Shown here in pieces: positions 25,358 through 33,732 of a DNA stretch of 64,000 bases; position 1 is the first letter of the stretch; the number at the start of each line of letters is the position of its first letter. The translations under genes were made by a program, and so were the position numbers. The stretch is from assembly GCA_964432875.1 (NCBI GenBank), contig CAYSPJ010000003.1, positions 1 to 64,000 of the forward strand, written 5' to 3'. Source of the DNA: JACJYE01 sp964432875 (GTDB taxonomy: Bacteria > Bacteroidota > Bacteroidia > Chitinophagales > Saprospiraceae). The notes below the pieces were generated by a model, which did not search any database, had not been told where the DNA came from, and worked only from the letters and a program-made list of their open reading frames with translations.

Positions 25358-26665
25358 ATGAGATACGAGCCGATCAATCCGGATTTGTTTATCCAAAACC
25401 GCAAGCGCTTTATGCGCCAGATGCAATCCGATTCCATTGCCATCTTCCATTCCAATGATATGATGCCGCGCAGCGGCGATAGCTTCTACCCTTTCCGCCA
25501 AAATTCGGGCCTGTTTTACCTCAGCGGGCTAGACCAGGCCGAGACGGTGGTGGCGCTTTTCCCCGATTGCATTAAAGACGGCTTCCAGGAGGTCGCTTTT
25601 ATCAAGCGGGTGGACGAAACAGCAGCGCTCTGGTCGGGAGATACTTACACCAGGGAGCAGGCGCGAGCTATCTCCGGGATTGAAAAAGTGTTTTGGCTGG
25701 ATGAGATGGACGCCATTTTGCACGAGCTCATCCTGCTTTCCAAGCGGGTTTACCTCAACCTGAATGAGCACGATCGCTTTCATTCTGAAATCCAGACCCG
25801 GGATATGCGCTTTGCCCGCCAGCTCATGGAGCGCTACCCCCTGCATAAATACCACCGGGCACAGCCCATCCTCAAGAAATTGTTGATGGTTAAATCGCCT
25901 CTGGAGGGTGCGATCATCCAACATGCCATCAATATTACCGGCAAAGCCTTCCACCGGGTGCTCGAGTTCGTCCGCCCGGGCGTAAAAGAATACGAGGTGG
26001 AGGCGGAAATCACGCATGAATTCATCCGCAACGGTGCCAGCGGGCACGCTTATGAGCCTATCGTGGCCAGCGGCAAGAATGCCTGTGTGTTGCACTACTG
26101 CCAAAATGCGGCGATTTGCCAGGGCGGGAGCCTGCTCCTGCTCGACTTTGGTGCGGAATACGCCAATTATGCCGCCGATTTGAGCCGCACCATCCCGGTC
26201 AACGGCCAGTTTACCGCGCGGCAGCGGGAGGTTTATGATGCGGTGCTGCGCGTATTGAAGCAAGCTCGCCAGATGCTCGTGCCGGGTGCTACCCTGGAAG
26301 AGTACCACAAGGAAGTAGGCAAAATCATGGAAAGCGAACTGCTGGGCCTCAAGTTGTTGGATAAAACGGATATTAAAAACCAGGACGAGAAACGCCCGGC
26401 TTATAAGCGTTTCTTCATGCACGGCACTTCTCACCATCTGGGGCTGGATGTACACGACTCGGCCCACCGCTACGACCCTATCCAGGCGGGTATGGTCTTT
26501 ACCTGCGAGCCAGGCATCTACATCCCGCAAGAAAATATCGGCATCCGCCTGGAAAACGATATCCTCGTCACCGATGAAGGCCCGGTTGATTTGATGGCCG
26601 ATATCCTCATCGAAGCGGAAGAAATCGAAGAGGCCATGCAGGTCCAAGTATTGAGCAATGGTTGA
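25358..26665 (+). CDS. Aminopeptidase P-type Xaa-Pro peptidase (M24B)
   Basis: Start at 25358 (MRYEPINPDLFIQNRKRF) is preferred because the AMP_N domain of the family begins here; an in-frame ATG at 25292 adds 22 unrelated residues. Product 435 residues. The metal ligands of the pita-bread fold are in order: LDFGAEYANYAADLSR (two Asp), HGTSHHLGLDVHD (His), TCEPGIYIP (Glu) and LENDILVT (Glu). It removes N-terminal residues that precede proline, with two Mn or Co ions. Length matches the short bacterial PepP type. A second, 605-residue M24 enzyme is at 41881-43698; the two are distant paralogues. Confidence 0.94.
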   Translation: MRYEPINPDLFIQNRKRFMRQMQSDSIAIFHSNDMMPRSGDSFYPFRQNSGLFYLSGLDQAETVVALFPDCIKDGFQEVAFIKRVDETAALWSGDTYTREQARAISGIEKVFWLDEMDAILHELILLSKRVYLNLNEHDRFHSEIQTRDMRFARQLMERYPLHKYHRAQPILKKLLMVKSPLEGAIIQHAINITGKAFHRVLEFVRPGVKEYEVEAEITHEFIRNGASGHAYEPIVASGKNACVLHYCQNAAICQGGSLLLLDFGAEYANYAADLSRTIPVNGQFTARQREVYDAVLRVLKQARQMLVPGATLEEYHKEVGKIMESELLGLKLLDKTDIKNQDEKRPAYKRFFMHGTSHHLGLDVHDSAHRYDPIQAGMVFTCEPGIYIPQENIGIRLENDILVTDEGPVDLMADILIEAEEIEEAMQVQVLSNG

Positions 26666-26691
26666 ATCGCTGTGCCATAAGCCTGTAAGCT

Positions 26692-27471
26692 ATGATCGAA
26701 CTAGAATGGTACCACTACCTGATCGCCATACTAGGCAGCACTCTGGCGGGCAGTATCAACACCCTGGCCGGCAATGGCTCCACCATCACGCTGACTATCC
26801 TTACCGAACTGTTAGGCTTGCCGGGCAATCTGGCTAACGGCACCAACCGCATCGGCGCGCTGACGCAAAGCCTGGCGGGCACTTATGCGTTCTATCGCAA
26901 TGGAAAATTAGATTTGCGGCGCAGCCACCTCATCATCGCTTTGAACGTGCTGGGTGCTTTGGCAGGGGTGAGCGTGGCGGTCAGCATCAGCAACGAGGCT
27001 TTCATCGGGGTTTTCCGCTTCCTCATGCTGGCTATGCTCATCGTCATCCTGGCCAAGCCGAGCCGTTGGCTGCGCGCTACCGACGCCAGCCGCCAAACCA
27101 GCCTCTGGCTGACGGTGCCTCTCTACCTGGCACTGGGCTTCTACAGCGGCTTCATCCAAATGGGCATGGGCATCTTCTTCCTGGCAGTCGCCGTGCTCTA
27201 CGCCCACTACAATATCATCGAAGCCAATGCGATCAAATTGGTCGTCGTGGCCGTCAATACCCTGCTTGCCATCGCCATTTTTCAGTACCAGGACCTGATT
27301 GATTGGAAAATCGGCGGCCTTATGGCCATCGGGCAAACGGTGGGGGGCTACTTTACCGCCCACTACGCCTCGCGCTACCCACAGGGCAGCGTCTGGGCTC
27401 ACCGCTTATTGGTAGGCGTGGTTTCACTGGCGCTGGTGAAAATGTTTGGGGAGGCCTGGGGGGCTTTTTGA
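26692..27471 (+). CDS. TSUP (TauE/SafE) family membrane transporter
   Basis: The 259-residue protein is almost entirely hydrophobic, with seven to eight membrane spans and the repeat-start motif AGSINTLAGNGSTITL (about residues 18-33) mirrored by the QMGMGIFFLA region in the second half, as in TauE/SafE permeases. Family members export sulfite, sulfonates or organic anions. Substrate here is unknown. It begins 26 bases after the M24 peptidase stop, so may be cotranscribed. Confidence 0.9.
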   Translation: MIELEWYHYLIAILGSTLAGSINTLAGNGSTITLTILTELLGLPGNLANGTNRIGALTQSLAGTYAFYRNGKLDLRRSHLIIALNVLGALAGVSVAVSISNEAFIGVFRFLMLAMLIVILAKPSRWLRATDASRQTSLWLTVPLYLALGFYSGFIQMGMGIFFLAVAVLYAHYNIIEANAIKLVVVAVNTLLAIAIFQYQDLIDWKIGGLMAIGQTVGGYFTAHYASRYPQGSVWAHRLLVGVVSLALVKMFGEAWGAF

Positions 27472-27956
27472 AGAATCATTGACCAGCTTGGCTGAAAATG
27501 AGCGCAAAAGCGGATGCGAAAATCCCATTTGAGCGTGAAGCGCGGGTCAAGGGCGCATTTCCGTGAGGTATAAGGCAACCATGCCTGGCCAGCTACTATG
27601 ATGAAAGCAGTTTTCCCGAAGCGTTAATTGGCTTGGTGCGGATAGCGGCGCTTTTTCCGATTGTAAGGCCACGCTAGATGTTTTTCTTTGCCTCGAAACC
27701 AGGCTGATGGGTAAGTTTGCAAGATGCGCATTGCCCCCAGCTTCGCAAGCGAAAGAGGGGATTTTGCGTCACTTGCCGCTTGCAAGGTTTCGAGCAGATG
27801 CTTATATTTGTTGCATGATGCTGGAACCGAGCCTACCGAAAGTTGCCCGGTTGACTGGCAAATTCACTTTGACCCAACTAGCTTCCGTTTCCAGCGCGCC
27901 TGCGATAGGGCAGATGGCGCGCCCCAGAGTGTTGCGGGCGGCTTGCTACGAATGTT
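27472..27956. other. 485-base region without a convincing gene; contains a promoter
   Basis: I see no protein-like reading frame. Two overlapping short ORFs (27724-27960, which ends in an ATGA overlap with the next gene, and one from 27815) do not resemble proteins. A good promoter (27780-27810) faces the gene at 27957, leaving a leader of about 140 bases. Confidence 0.5.
27780..27810 (+). promoter_or_regulatory. Promoter for the gene at 27957
   Basis: TTG (27780-27782), 20-base spacer, TATATTTG (27803-27810), a full match to the Bacteroidota consensus. Confidence 0.65.
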
Positions 27957-28463
27957 ATGAACATACTGAAAAAATGCCTCGATTGGGCCATGCGTCAAGG
28001 GCAGAGCACTGTAGCTGTTCTGCGCAAGCTCCATCGCGATGTGTCAGAAGAGGTCTACAAGATCGTGACGCAGCGCCTGGCCCAAGCTATCGTAGTGCTA
28101 TTCCTGATTTTTGCCGCATTGACCATCGGGCCTGATGCCCTCCGGCAAGGCCGGGATTGGCTCGACCCTGGCAAGCAGTTGCAGCCTCGCCAAATTCGCG
28201 GATGGGTTTCGGATGAACAGACTGCAGCGCCACTGGACTCCGCACGCGTCAGCATCGTCGGGCGCTTGGTGCCAATTGTATATACCGACGAGCGAGGCTT
28301 GTTTTTACTCCGTTTTCAGGCGCATCCCGACTCTGCCACGGTGGAACTTTCTTTTTCGAAGGAAGGTTACATCGACCGTTCTAAAGCCCATCCCATACCC
28401 CTTGACGCTGCTTTGGGCGATACTTTACAGTATTTTACCATGCAGGCAGAACCCTCAAATTGA
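27957..28463 (+). CDS. Membrane-anchored protein with carboxypeptidase-regulatory-like domain
   Basis: The 168-residue protein has about 42 polar residues, one membrane span (AQAIVVLFLIFAALTIG, about 42-58), then a domain with IRGWVSDEQTAAPLDSARVSI...YTDERGLFLLRF (about 79-115) that is typical of CarboxypepD_reg-like beta-sandwiches. Such domains occur in Bacteroidota periplasmic and outer-membrane proteins and bind or scaffold other parts. N-in topology with the domain in the periplasm is inferred. I do not recognise a specific family. A promoter is placed 150 bases upstream. Confidence 0.75.
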   Translation: MNILKKCLDWAMRQGQSTVAVLRKLHRDVSEEVYKIVTQRLAQAIVVLFLIFAALTIGPDALRQGRDWLDPGKQLQPRQIRGWVSDEQTAAPLDSARVSIVGRLVPIVYTDERGLFLLRFQAHPDSATVELSFSKEGYIDRSKAHPIPLDAALGDTLQYFTMQAEPSN

Positions 28464-28494
28464 GCGAGATAGGTAATTATTTTTGGTTAAGGCC

Positions 28495-28525
28495 TTGCGC
28501 TGTAATACGTAAATGCTTATTTTTG
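28495..28525 (+). promoter_or_regulatory. Promoter for the gene at 28629
   Basis: TTG (28495-28497), 20-base spacer, TATTTTTG (28518-28525): full Bacteroidota consensus, about 100 bases before the ATG. Confidence 0.65.
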
Positions 28526-28628
28526 GAGTTATTTTTTTGTTTTAAAGTTTAATAGGGCTTCAGCCTAAGGTCTTCCACCAACCCCAAAGCCAAGTTGTTT
28601 CACTGAAAACCCTAAAACACGAGTTATC

Positions 28629-29330
28629 ATGCGTTTAAGATTGTTTCCCTACGTTTTTTTTGCTTGCGCATTGGCATGGGTGATTTGCTCGTCTTGGCAC
28701 CCTAATATGGAGTCGTATCTTGTTGCCGGCAAGGTCTTAGCTACGCATGGCGAAGCCGCAGCAGTCACGATCAGATACACTCAAGATGCAAATAGCCACA
28801 ACTACGAAGAGATGCCAAGCCTCGATGTATCAGGCAACGGGAACTTCCAGTCGGTCATCAACATCCGGGCAAACGGCCCGGTCTATTTTTATGCGTATAA
28901 GCCCGGATACACCACCGCCCGTAAAATAGCAACCCTGAAGAATAAAAATACGCACAACGACTTGGGCGAAATCAATATCACCAGCCTCTACAAACAACTC
29001 GACATCGGGCAGCTCAACGGCACCCGGCCGCTGCCAGCACTGGCGCTCTACAAAGACGAATGCCTGCGTAAGCTCGATGACGAAGTGCCCGTGAATAAAA
29101 TCCGCTTCTTCGAGAACCTGCGGGTGCTCTCGGCTAGCAATCCCGGCTGTTTACCCAGCCCGGAGTTTGCCTTGCTCAAGGCCAGCGTCAACCTGGACGG
29201 CCAGCGCAACTCCCAGGATGCCTACTTCCGCCTTTTTAAAACGGAGAATGGCGAGACCTATATCGCCGGATCTGGCACCCTCTCTAATCCTTCATTTACA
29301 GCCCAAGGCATCCTTGAGTCAAGAGAGTGA
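28629..29330 (+). CDS. Secreted protein of unknown function
   Basis: The 233-residue product begins with a hydrophobic export segment (LFPYVFFACALAWVICSS). The first half (about 30-105) looks like a small beta-sandwich (VAGKVLATHGEAAAVTIRY ... VYFYAYKPGYTTARK), resembling a carboxypeptidase-regulatory-like fold; the second half is mixed and carries two Cys (positions about 148 and 178) that could pair. No catalytic motif seen. The neighbouring gene upstream also has a similar beta-sandwich, so the two may belong to one module, but each has its own promoter. Confidence 0.7.
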   Translation: MRLRLFPYVFFACALAWVICSSWHPNMESYLVAGKVLATHGEAAAVTIRYTQDANSHNYEEMPSLDVSGNGNFQSVINIRANGPVYFYAYKPGYTTARKIATLKNKNTHNDLGEINITSLYKQLDIGQLNGTRPLPALALYKDECLRKLDDEVPVNKIRFFENLRVLSASNPGCLPSPEFALLKASVNLDGQRNSQDAYFRLFKTENGETYIAGSGTLSNPSFTAQGILESRE

Positions 29331-29707
29331 AGACTTTCATCACTAGCTAAGCTTGTTTTGAATTATCAGTGCATCCCCTTTTGGGGCGCATTTAGAACTA
29401 ATCGCTTATCGTTAGCCGAAAGGCAGCAGCTTTCTAAGGCTATTTCCCTTTTCTTTCAGGCCCCTCCCGCAGTTCATCCACCACTTCTTCGAATAGCTCC
29501 AGCTTGGGGCCACGGGTGAAGCCCGCTTGAGGGTCGGCCAGTGTAGGGTGGCTGGCGGCCCGGCGCAGCTTCATGAGAAGGCGTGGGTTTGTCGAGCCTC
29601 GGCAGCTTCTTTTTGTCAGGGTCTGAACTCGCGGCTACAAGCTCTCAGCTCTCAGCTACCTGAATAGTCACAAAAAAACTATCTTTACCGCATCTAAAAC
29701 GGCTAGT
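29331..29707. repeat. Intergenic region with helicase scrap and heptad repeat tract
   Basis: Besides the helicase remnant at 29440-29600, a 7-bp tandem tract lies at 29633-29660 (GGCTACA, AGCTCTC, AGCTCTC, AGCTACC), and a -7-like TATCTTTA at 29680-29687 stands 21 bases before the permease ATG. No intact gene. Confidence 0.55.
29440..29600 (-). pseudogene. Fragment of an SNF2-family helicase
   Basis: On the minus strand, an ATG at 29574 opens a 44-codon frame ending at TAG 29440-29442. It reads MKLRRAASHPTLADPQAG... then GPKLELFEEVVDELREGPE. This matches the between-lobe segment of bacterial SNF2/Rad54-like helicases (LxxLRRxAxHPxLxD ... KLExFxEVVDEL), a region that lies deep inside proteins of 900 or more residues. 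In-frame codons upstream to about 29620 give only a weak RLLMKL match. No other helicase part is nearby, so this is a remnant of a lost gene, at the left border of the fructan module. Confidence 0.55.
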
Positions 29708-31039
29708 ATGAATCACCGCAAAGTACTCTTATGGTCCATCACCGTCGCCCTGGGCGGTTTTCTCTTTGGTTTCGATACCGCCGTGATCTCTGGCGGCGAG
29801 CAGGCCATCCAGCAGCTTTGGGGGCTGAGCGACGCCATGATCGGGCAGATGGTGGCCATGGCGCTTTACGGCACCATCATCGGAGCGCTCTTTGGGGGCA
29901 TCCCGGCGGATCGTTTCGGGCGTAAAACCACACTTTTCTGGATTGCCGTGCTTTACCTGATTTCTGCCGTCGGCTCGGCCTTGTCGCCCGACGTCTATTG
30001 GCTGATGTTCTTCCGCTTCATCGGCGGGCTGGGTGTGGGGGCATCCTCGGTGGCGGCACCGATGTATATTTCTGAAATCGCCCCGCGCGAGCGGCGGGGG
30101 CAGCTCACCGCCATGTTCCAGTTCAATATCGTGTTGGGCATCCTCATCGCCTACTTCTCCAACTGGCTCATCGGCGGCGGGGGCAATGGCAACTGGCGCT
30201 GGATGCTAGGGGTAGAGGCGGTGCCCGCTCTGGCTTTCGTCATCCTCATCTTGTTCGTGCCGCGCAGCCCCCGCTGGCTCATCGTCAAGCGCGGCCTGGT
30301 GGACGAGGCGCGCAAGGTGCTCACGATCATCAATCCCGCCACGGTAGAAGAACACCTGGCGGCCATTCACGCTTCGAATGCCGCCAGCACGGGCTCCAGC
30401 CTGCGGCATTTTTTCTCGGGGCGCTACAATTTGCCCATTATCTTGGCCTTCTTATTCGCCTTTTTCAACCAGGTTTCGGGCATCAATGCTGTGATTTATT
30501 ATGCTCCGCGCATCTTTGCCGAAACGGGTATGGGGCAAAGCGCCGCGCTGCTCTCCTCGGTGGGCATCGGGCTGGTGAACCTGGTCTTCACCATGGTCGG
30601 CCTGGCACTGATTGACCGTATGGGGCGGCGCTTCCTGATGTATATCGGCTCATTCGGATATATCGTCTCCTTATCTACTGTTGCCATTGCCTTTTTCACC
30701 GGCGCGGCTGCGAATAGCCTTCTGGTACCCATCCTGCTCTTCGTGTTCATCGCTTCCCACGCCATCGGGCAGGGTGCGGTCATCTGGGTGTTCATCTCGG
30801 AGATTTTCCCGAACGAAGTACGCTCCTGGGGCAACTCGCTGGGCAGTGGTACCCACTGGGTCTTCGCCGCGCTCATCGCGGGGAATTTCCCCTTCTTCGC
30901 CAGCAAGTTCGGCGGCGGCCCCATCTTCGCCTTTTTCGCCCTGATGATGGCCTTCCAGCTGCTGTTCGTGTGGAGGATGATGCCGGAGACCAAGGGCGTC
31001 TCGCTGGAAGATTTGGAGAAACAATTAATCAACCCGTAG
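29708..31039 (+). CDS. Sugar porter-family MFS transporter
   Basis: The 443-residue protein has twelve membrane spans and the sugar porter signatures: GFDTAVISG in span 1, DRFGRKTT in the loop between spans 2 and 3, PRSPRWLI after span 6, the QVSGINAVIYYAP motif in span 7 and PETKG after span 12. It brings in a hexose (or sucrose) with protons or by facilitated diffusion. Followed by a PfkB kinase and a GH32 hydrolase on the same strand, fructose is the likeliest substrate. The 78-base gap to the kinase contains a heptad repeat tract. Confidence 0.93.
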   Translation: MNHRKVLLWSITVALGGFLFGFDTAVISGGEQAIQQLWGLSDAMIGQMVAMALYGTIIGALFGGIPADRFGRKTTLFWIAVLYLISAVGSALSPDVYWLMFFRFIGGLGVGASSVAAPMYISEIAPRERRGQLTAMFQFNIVLGILIAYFSNWLIGGGGNGNWRWMLGVEAVPALAFVILILFVPRSPRWLIVKRGLVDEARKVLTIINPATVEEHLAAIHASNAASTGSSLRHFFSGRYNLPIILAFLFAFFNQVSGINAVIYYAPRIFAETGMGQSAALLSSVGIGLVNLVFTMVGLALIDRMGRRFLMYIGSFGYIVSLSTVAIAFFTGAAANSLLVPILLFVFIASHAIGQGAVIWVFISEIFPNEVRSWGNSLGSGTHWVFAALIAGNFPFFASKFGGGPIFAFFALMMAFQLLFVWRMMPETKGVSLEDLEKQLINP

Positions 31040-31077
31040 AGAAAATTCACGAATTTTCTCTACCCCCCCCCCAACAC

Positions 31078-31112
31078 CAACGAACAACGAACAACAAAAA
31101 ACCAACAACCAC
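31078..31112 (+). repeat. Heptanucleotide tandem tract between permease and kinase genes
   Basis: Five units of 7 bp: CAACGAA, CAACGAA, CAACAAA, AAACCAA, CAACCAC, directly before the kinase start at 31118 and preceded by a run of nine C. It would occupy the ribosome-binding region of the kinase. Confidence 0.7.
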
Positions 31113-31117
31113 CAGCC

Positions 31118-32011
31118 ATGACCCACCCAACCATCGTCTGTTTCGGAGAAGTGCTCTGGGATCTGCTGCCGAGCGGCAAAGCCGCCGGGGGGGCGCCCAT
31201 GAACGTCGCCTACCACGCCAATAATTTTGGCCTGCCCGCCAAGATCATCAGCCGGGTGGGCGCTGACGAGCTGGGGCGGGAATTGCTGGCCTTCCTGGTC
31301 GCCAAGCACATCCCGACCGAACTGATCCAGATGGATGCCGAGCATCCGACTGGCGTGGTGAAAGTGACCTTGGATGCAAAGGGTTCGCCCGCATACGAGA
31401 TCGTGCAGCCCGTCGCCTGGGACTTTATCGAGTTGCAAATGGCAGCGCAAAGCGACGTGGGCAATGCCGGCGCGCTGGTCTTCGGCAGCCTCGCCTGCCG
31501 CACAGAGCAGACTAAAAAGGCGCTTTTACAGCTTATTGAGGCTGCTCCGTACCGGGTGTTCGACGTCAACCTGCGCCCGCCGTTCTACTCCCAAGGATTG
31601 CTAGACGAGCTGCTGGCCAAAGCTTCCCTCGTGAAGATGAACGACGAGGAGCTGGAGGCCATCGCCGCCTGGCATAGCCAGTCCGGCGATGAAGAGGCGA
31701 AGATGGCTTTCCTGAAAAAACACTACGCCCTGAATGCCCTGCTGGTGACGCGGGGCCCCAACGGGGCGGTATTGCTAAACGCCGACGGCTTCTTCGCCCA
31801 CGGCGGTTTCACGGTGCAGGTGCAGGATACCATCGGCAGCGGCGACGCCTTCCTGGGCGGCTTCCTGAGCCAGATGCTTGCCGGGGCGCCCCCGGCCCGC
31901 TGCCTGGAGTTCGCCTGCGCGGCAGGGGCTTTTGTGGCGACTCAAAAAGGGGCTACACCAGTACTCGATATTGCTATCATTGATGGATTTATCCGCGAAA
32001 AAACTAAGTAA
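31118..32011 (+). CDS. PfkB-family carbohydrate kinase, probable fructokinase
   Basis: The 297-residue protein has the two PfkB signatures: GGAPMNVAYHANNFG (about residues 25-39, sugar binding) and the anion-hole/catalytic DTIGSGDAFLGGFLS (about 237-251, with the catalytic Asp). The size and the start TIVCFGEVLWDLLP resemble bacterial fructokinases. It would phosphorylate fructose entering through the upstream permease. The next gene, a GH32 hydrolase, starts 2 bases after its stop, so the two are surely cotranscribed. Confidence 0.92.
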   Translation: MTHPTIVCFGEVLWDLLPSGKAAGGAPMNVAYHANNFGLPAKIISRVGADELGRELLAFLVAKHIPTELIQMDAEHPTGVVKVTLDAKGSPAYEIVQPVAWDFIELQMAAQSDVGNAGALVFGSLACRTEQTKKALLQLIEAAPYRVFDVNLRPPFYSQGLLDELLAKASLVKMNDEELEAIAAWHSQSGDEEAKMAFLKKHYALNALLVTRGPNGAVLLNADGFFAHGGFTVQVQDTIGSGDAFLGGFLSQMLAGAPPARCLEFACAAGAFVATQKGATPVLDIAIIDGFIREKTK

Positions 32012-32013
32012 AG

Positions 32014-33615
32014 ATGCTTTCTACACCGCAATGTTCACTGCTGTCGCTGCTCGCTATATTCTTGGCGGGCAGCCTCCTTTTCTCCTGCCAACCACCTACC
32101 GCCATGGAAGAAGGTTATTACTCCGAGCCGCACCGCCCGCAGTTCCATTTCTCGCCCCAAGAGAAGTGGATGAACGACCCTAATGGCATGGTCTATTACG
32201 CGGGCGAGTACCATTTGTTTTATCAATACTACCCGGACAGTACCGTCTGGGGCCCCATGCACTGGGGCCATGCGGTGAGCAAAGATATGGTGCATTGGGA
32301 GCACTTGCCCATCGCCCTTTACCCCGATTCGCTGGGCTGGATTTTCTCCGGCAGCGCGGTGGTGGACTGGAAGAATACCAGCGGGCTGGGGCAGGATGAC
32401 CAGCCGCCCCTCATCGCCATCTTTACCCACCACAACGCCCCGCTGGAGCGCGCCGGGCGGCAGGATTTCCAGTACCAGAGTATCGCCTATAGCAACGACC
32501 GTGGCCGCACTTGGGCGATGTATGCGGGCAATCCGGTGGTGCCCAACCCCGGCATCCGCGACTTCCGCGACCCGAAGGTGATCTGGCACGAGGGCACCCA
32601 GCAGTGGATCATGGTCTTCGCCGCCATGAATCAGGTGAAACTGTATGGTTCACCCGACTTGATCAACTGGACGCACCTCAGCGACTTCGGCCGGGAATAC
32701 GGCTCGCACGGCGGCGTCTGGGAATGCCCCGACCTCTTCCCGCTGGACGCGGACGACGGCACCCAAAAATGGGCGCTGCTGCTGAGCATCAACCCCGGCG
32801 GGCCCAATGGCGGCTCGGCCACGCAATACTTCGTCGGCGATTTTGACGGCAAAACCTTTACCCTTGATCCGGCCTTCGCAGAAGATGTACAGGAAGAAAA
32901 AGCTGTCTGGCTCGACTGGGGGCGCGACAACTACGCCGGCGTTACCTGGTCGGATGTGCCCGCCGAGGATGGCCGCCGCCTTTTCATCGGCTGGATGTCC
33001 AACTGGGACTACGGGCAGGCGGTGCCTACGCACCCCTGGCGCAGCGCGATGACGCTGCCCCGCACCCTGGCCTTAAAAAAGACGGAAGCGGGTTATCGCC
33101 TGTTTTCCCAGCCGGTGAATGAGCTGGAGGAACTGCGCTCTCAAAAGAGCATATTAGCAGAAAATACCTATGCAGGTACGCTCGATTTGACCGAAAAAAT
33201 CGGCTTTTCGCCTCGCCTGGCGGAGATGGTGCTCGAATTTGAACTGCTGGCAGGCGCCCCTGCGGCCTTCGGGGTAGAGCTGTCCAATAGTCTGGGCGAG
33301 CGCTATCGGGTGGGCTACGACGAGGCGGAAAACCGCTTCTTCAGCGATCGCACTCAGGCTGGAGATAGTTCTTTCTCTGAAAAATTCGCCCCCAGCGTCC
33401 ATTACGCGTCCCGGCTTTTGACGGGCGATACCGTGCGCCTGCACCTCTTCTTCGACAGTTCCTCCGCCGAGCTGTTCGCCGACGGTGGATCGGTGGCGCT
33501 CACCGATGTCTTTTTTCCGAGCGAAGATTTCAGTGTGGTGAAGCTGTTTGCGGAAGGCGGACGGGCGAAACTAATTGGCGGAGAGGCGTATCGGCTGAAG
33601 GGGATTTGGCGGTAG
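32014..33615 (+). CDS. GH32 lipoprotein (levanase/invertase-type beta-fructosidase)
   Basis: The 533-residue protein starts with a lipoprotein signal ending at Cys25 (LLFSC), so it is anchored in a membrane, probably facing out. The GH32 catalytic triad is present: nucleophile Asp55 in WMNDPNG, transition-state Asp186 in FRDPK and acid/base Glu237 in WECPD. The five-blade propeller is followed by the C-terminal beta-sandwich (about 380-530). It cuts terminal fructose from sucrose, inulin or levan. With the kinase and permease it makes a complete fructose-release, uptake and phosphorylation module without SusC/SusD genes. The region has long GC-rich codon runs compared with the flanks. Confidence 0.95.
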   Translation: MLSTPQCSLLSLLAIFLAGSLLFSCQPPTAMEEGYYSEPHRPQFHFSPQEKWMNDPNGMVYYAGEYHLFYQYYPDSTVWGPMHWGHAVSKDMVHWEHLPIALYPDSLGWIFSGSAVVDWKNTSGLGQDDQPPLIAIFTHHNAPLERAGRQDFQYQSIAYSNDRGRTWAMYAGNPVVPNPGIRDFRDPKVIWHEGTQQWIMVFAAMNQVKLYGSPDLINWTHLSDFGREYGSHGGVWECPDLFPLDADDGTQKWALLLSINPGGPNGGSATQYFVGDFDGKTFTLDPAFAEDVQEEKAVWLDWGRDNYAGVTWSDVPAEDGRRLFIGWMSNWDYGQAVPTHPWRSAMTLPRTLALKKTEAGYRLFSQPVNELEELRSQKSILAENTYAGTLDLTEKIGFSPRLAEMVLEFELLAGAPAAFGVELSNSLGERYRVGYDEAENRFFSDRTQAGDSSFSEKFAPSVHYASRLLTGDTVRLHLFFDSSSAELFADGGSVALTDVFFPSEDFSVVKLFAEGGRAKLIGGEAYRLKGIWR

Positions 33616-33732
33616 AGGCGGGGGCTATTTCGATAATGAGTTCAGCTTTTTGCCAACCTTCCATTGCTTTGCACGTTGGTATTTGCAACTGATTAAACCA
33701 ATTGATACCAAACAACCATCAATACCAAAACC

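Noticed and set aside
25529..26647. A 372-codon minus-strand frame opposite the M24 peptidase
   Set aside because: The plus-strand protein has all metal ligands; the antisense frame is compositional.
27724..27960. A 78-codon ORF ending in an ATGA overlap with the gene at 27957
   Set aside because: The overlap looks like coupling, but the sequence resembles no protein and the promoter at 27780-27810 lies inside it.
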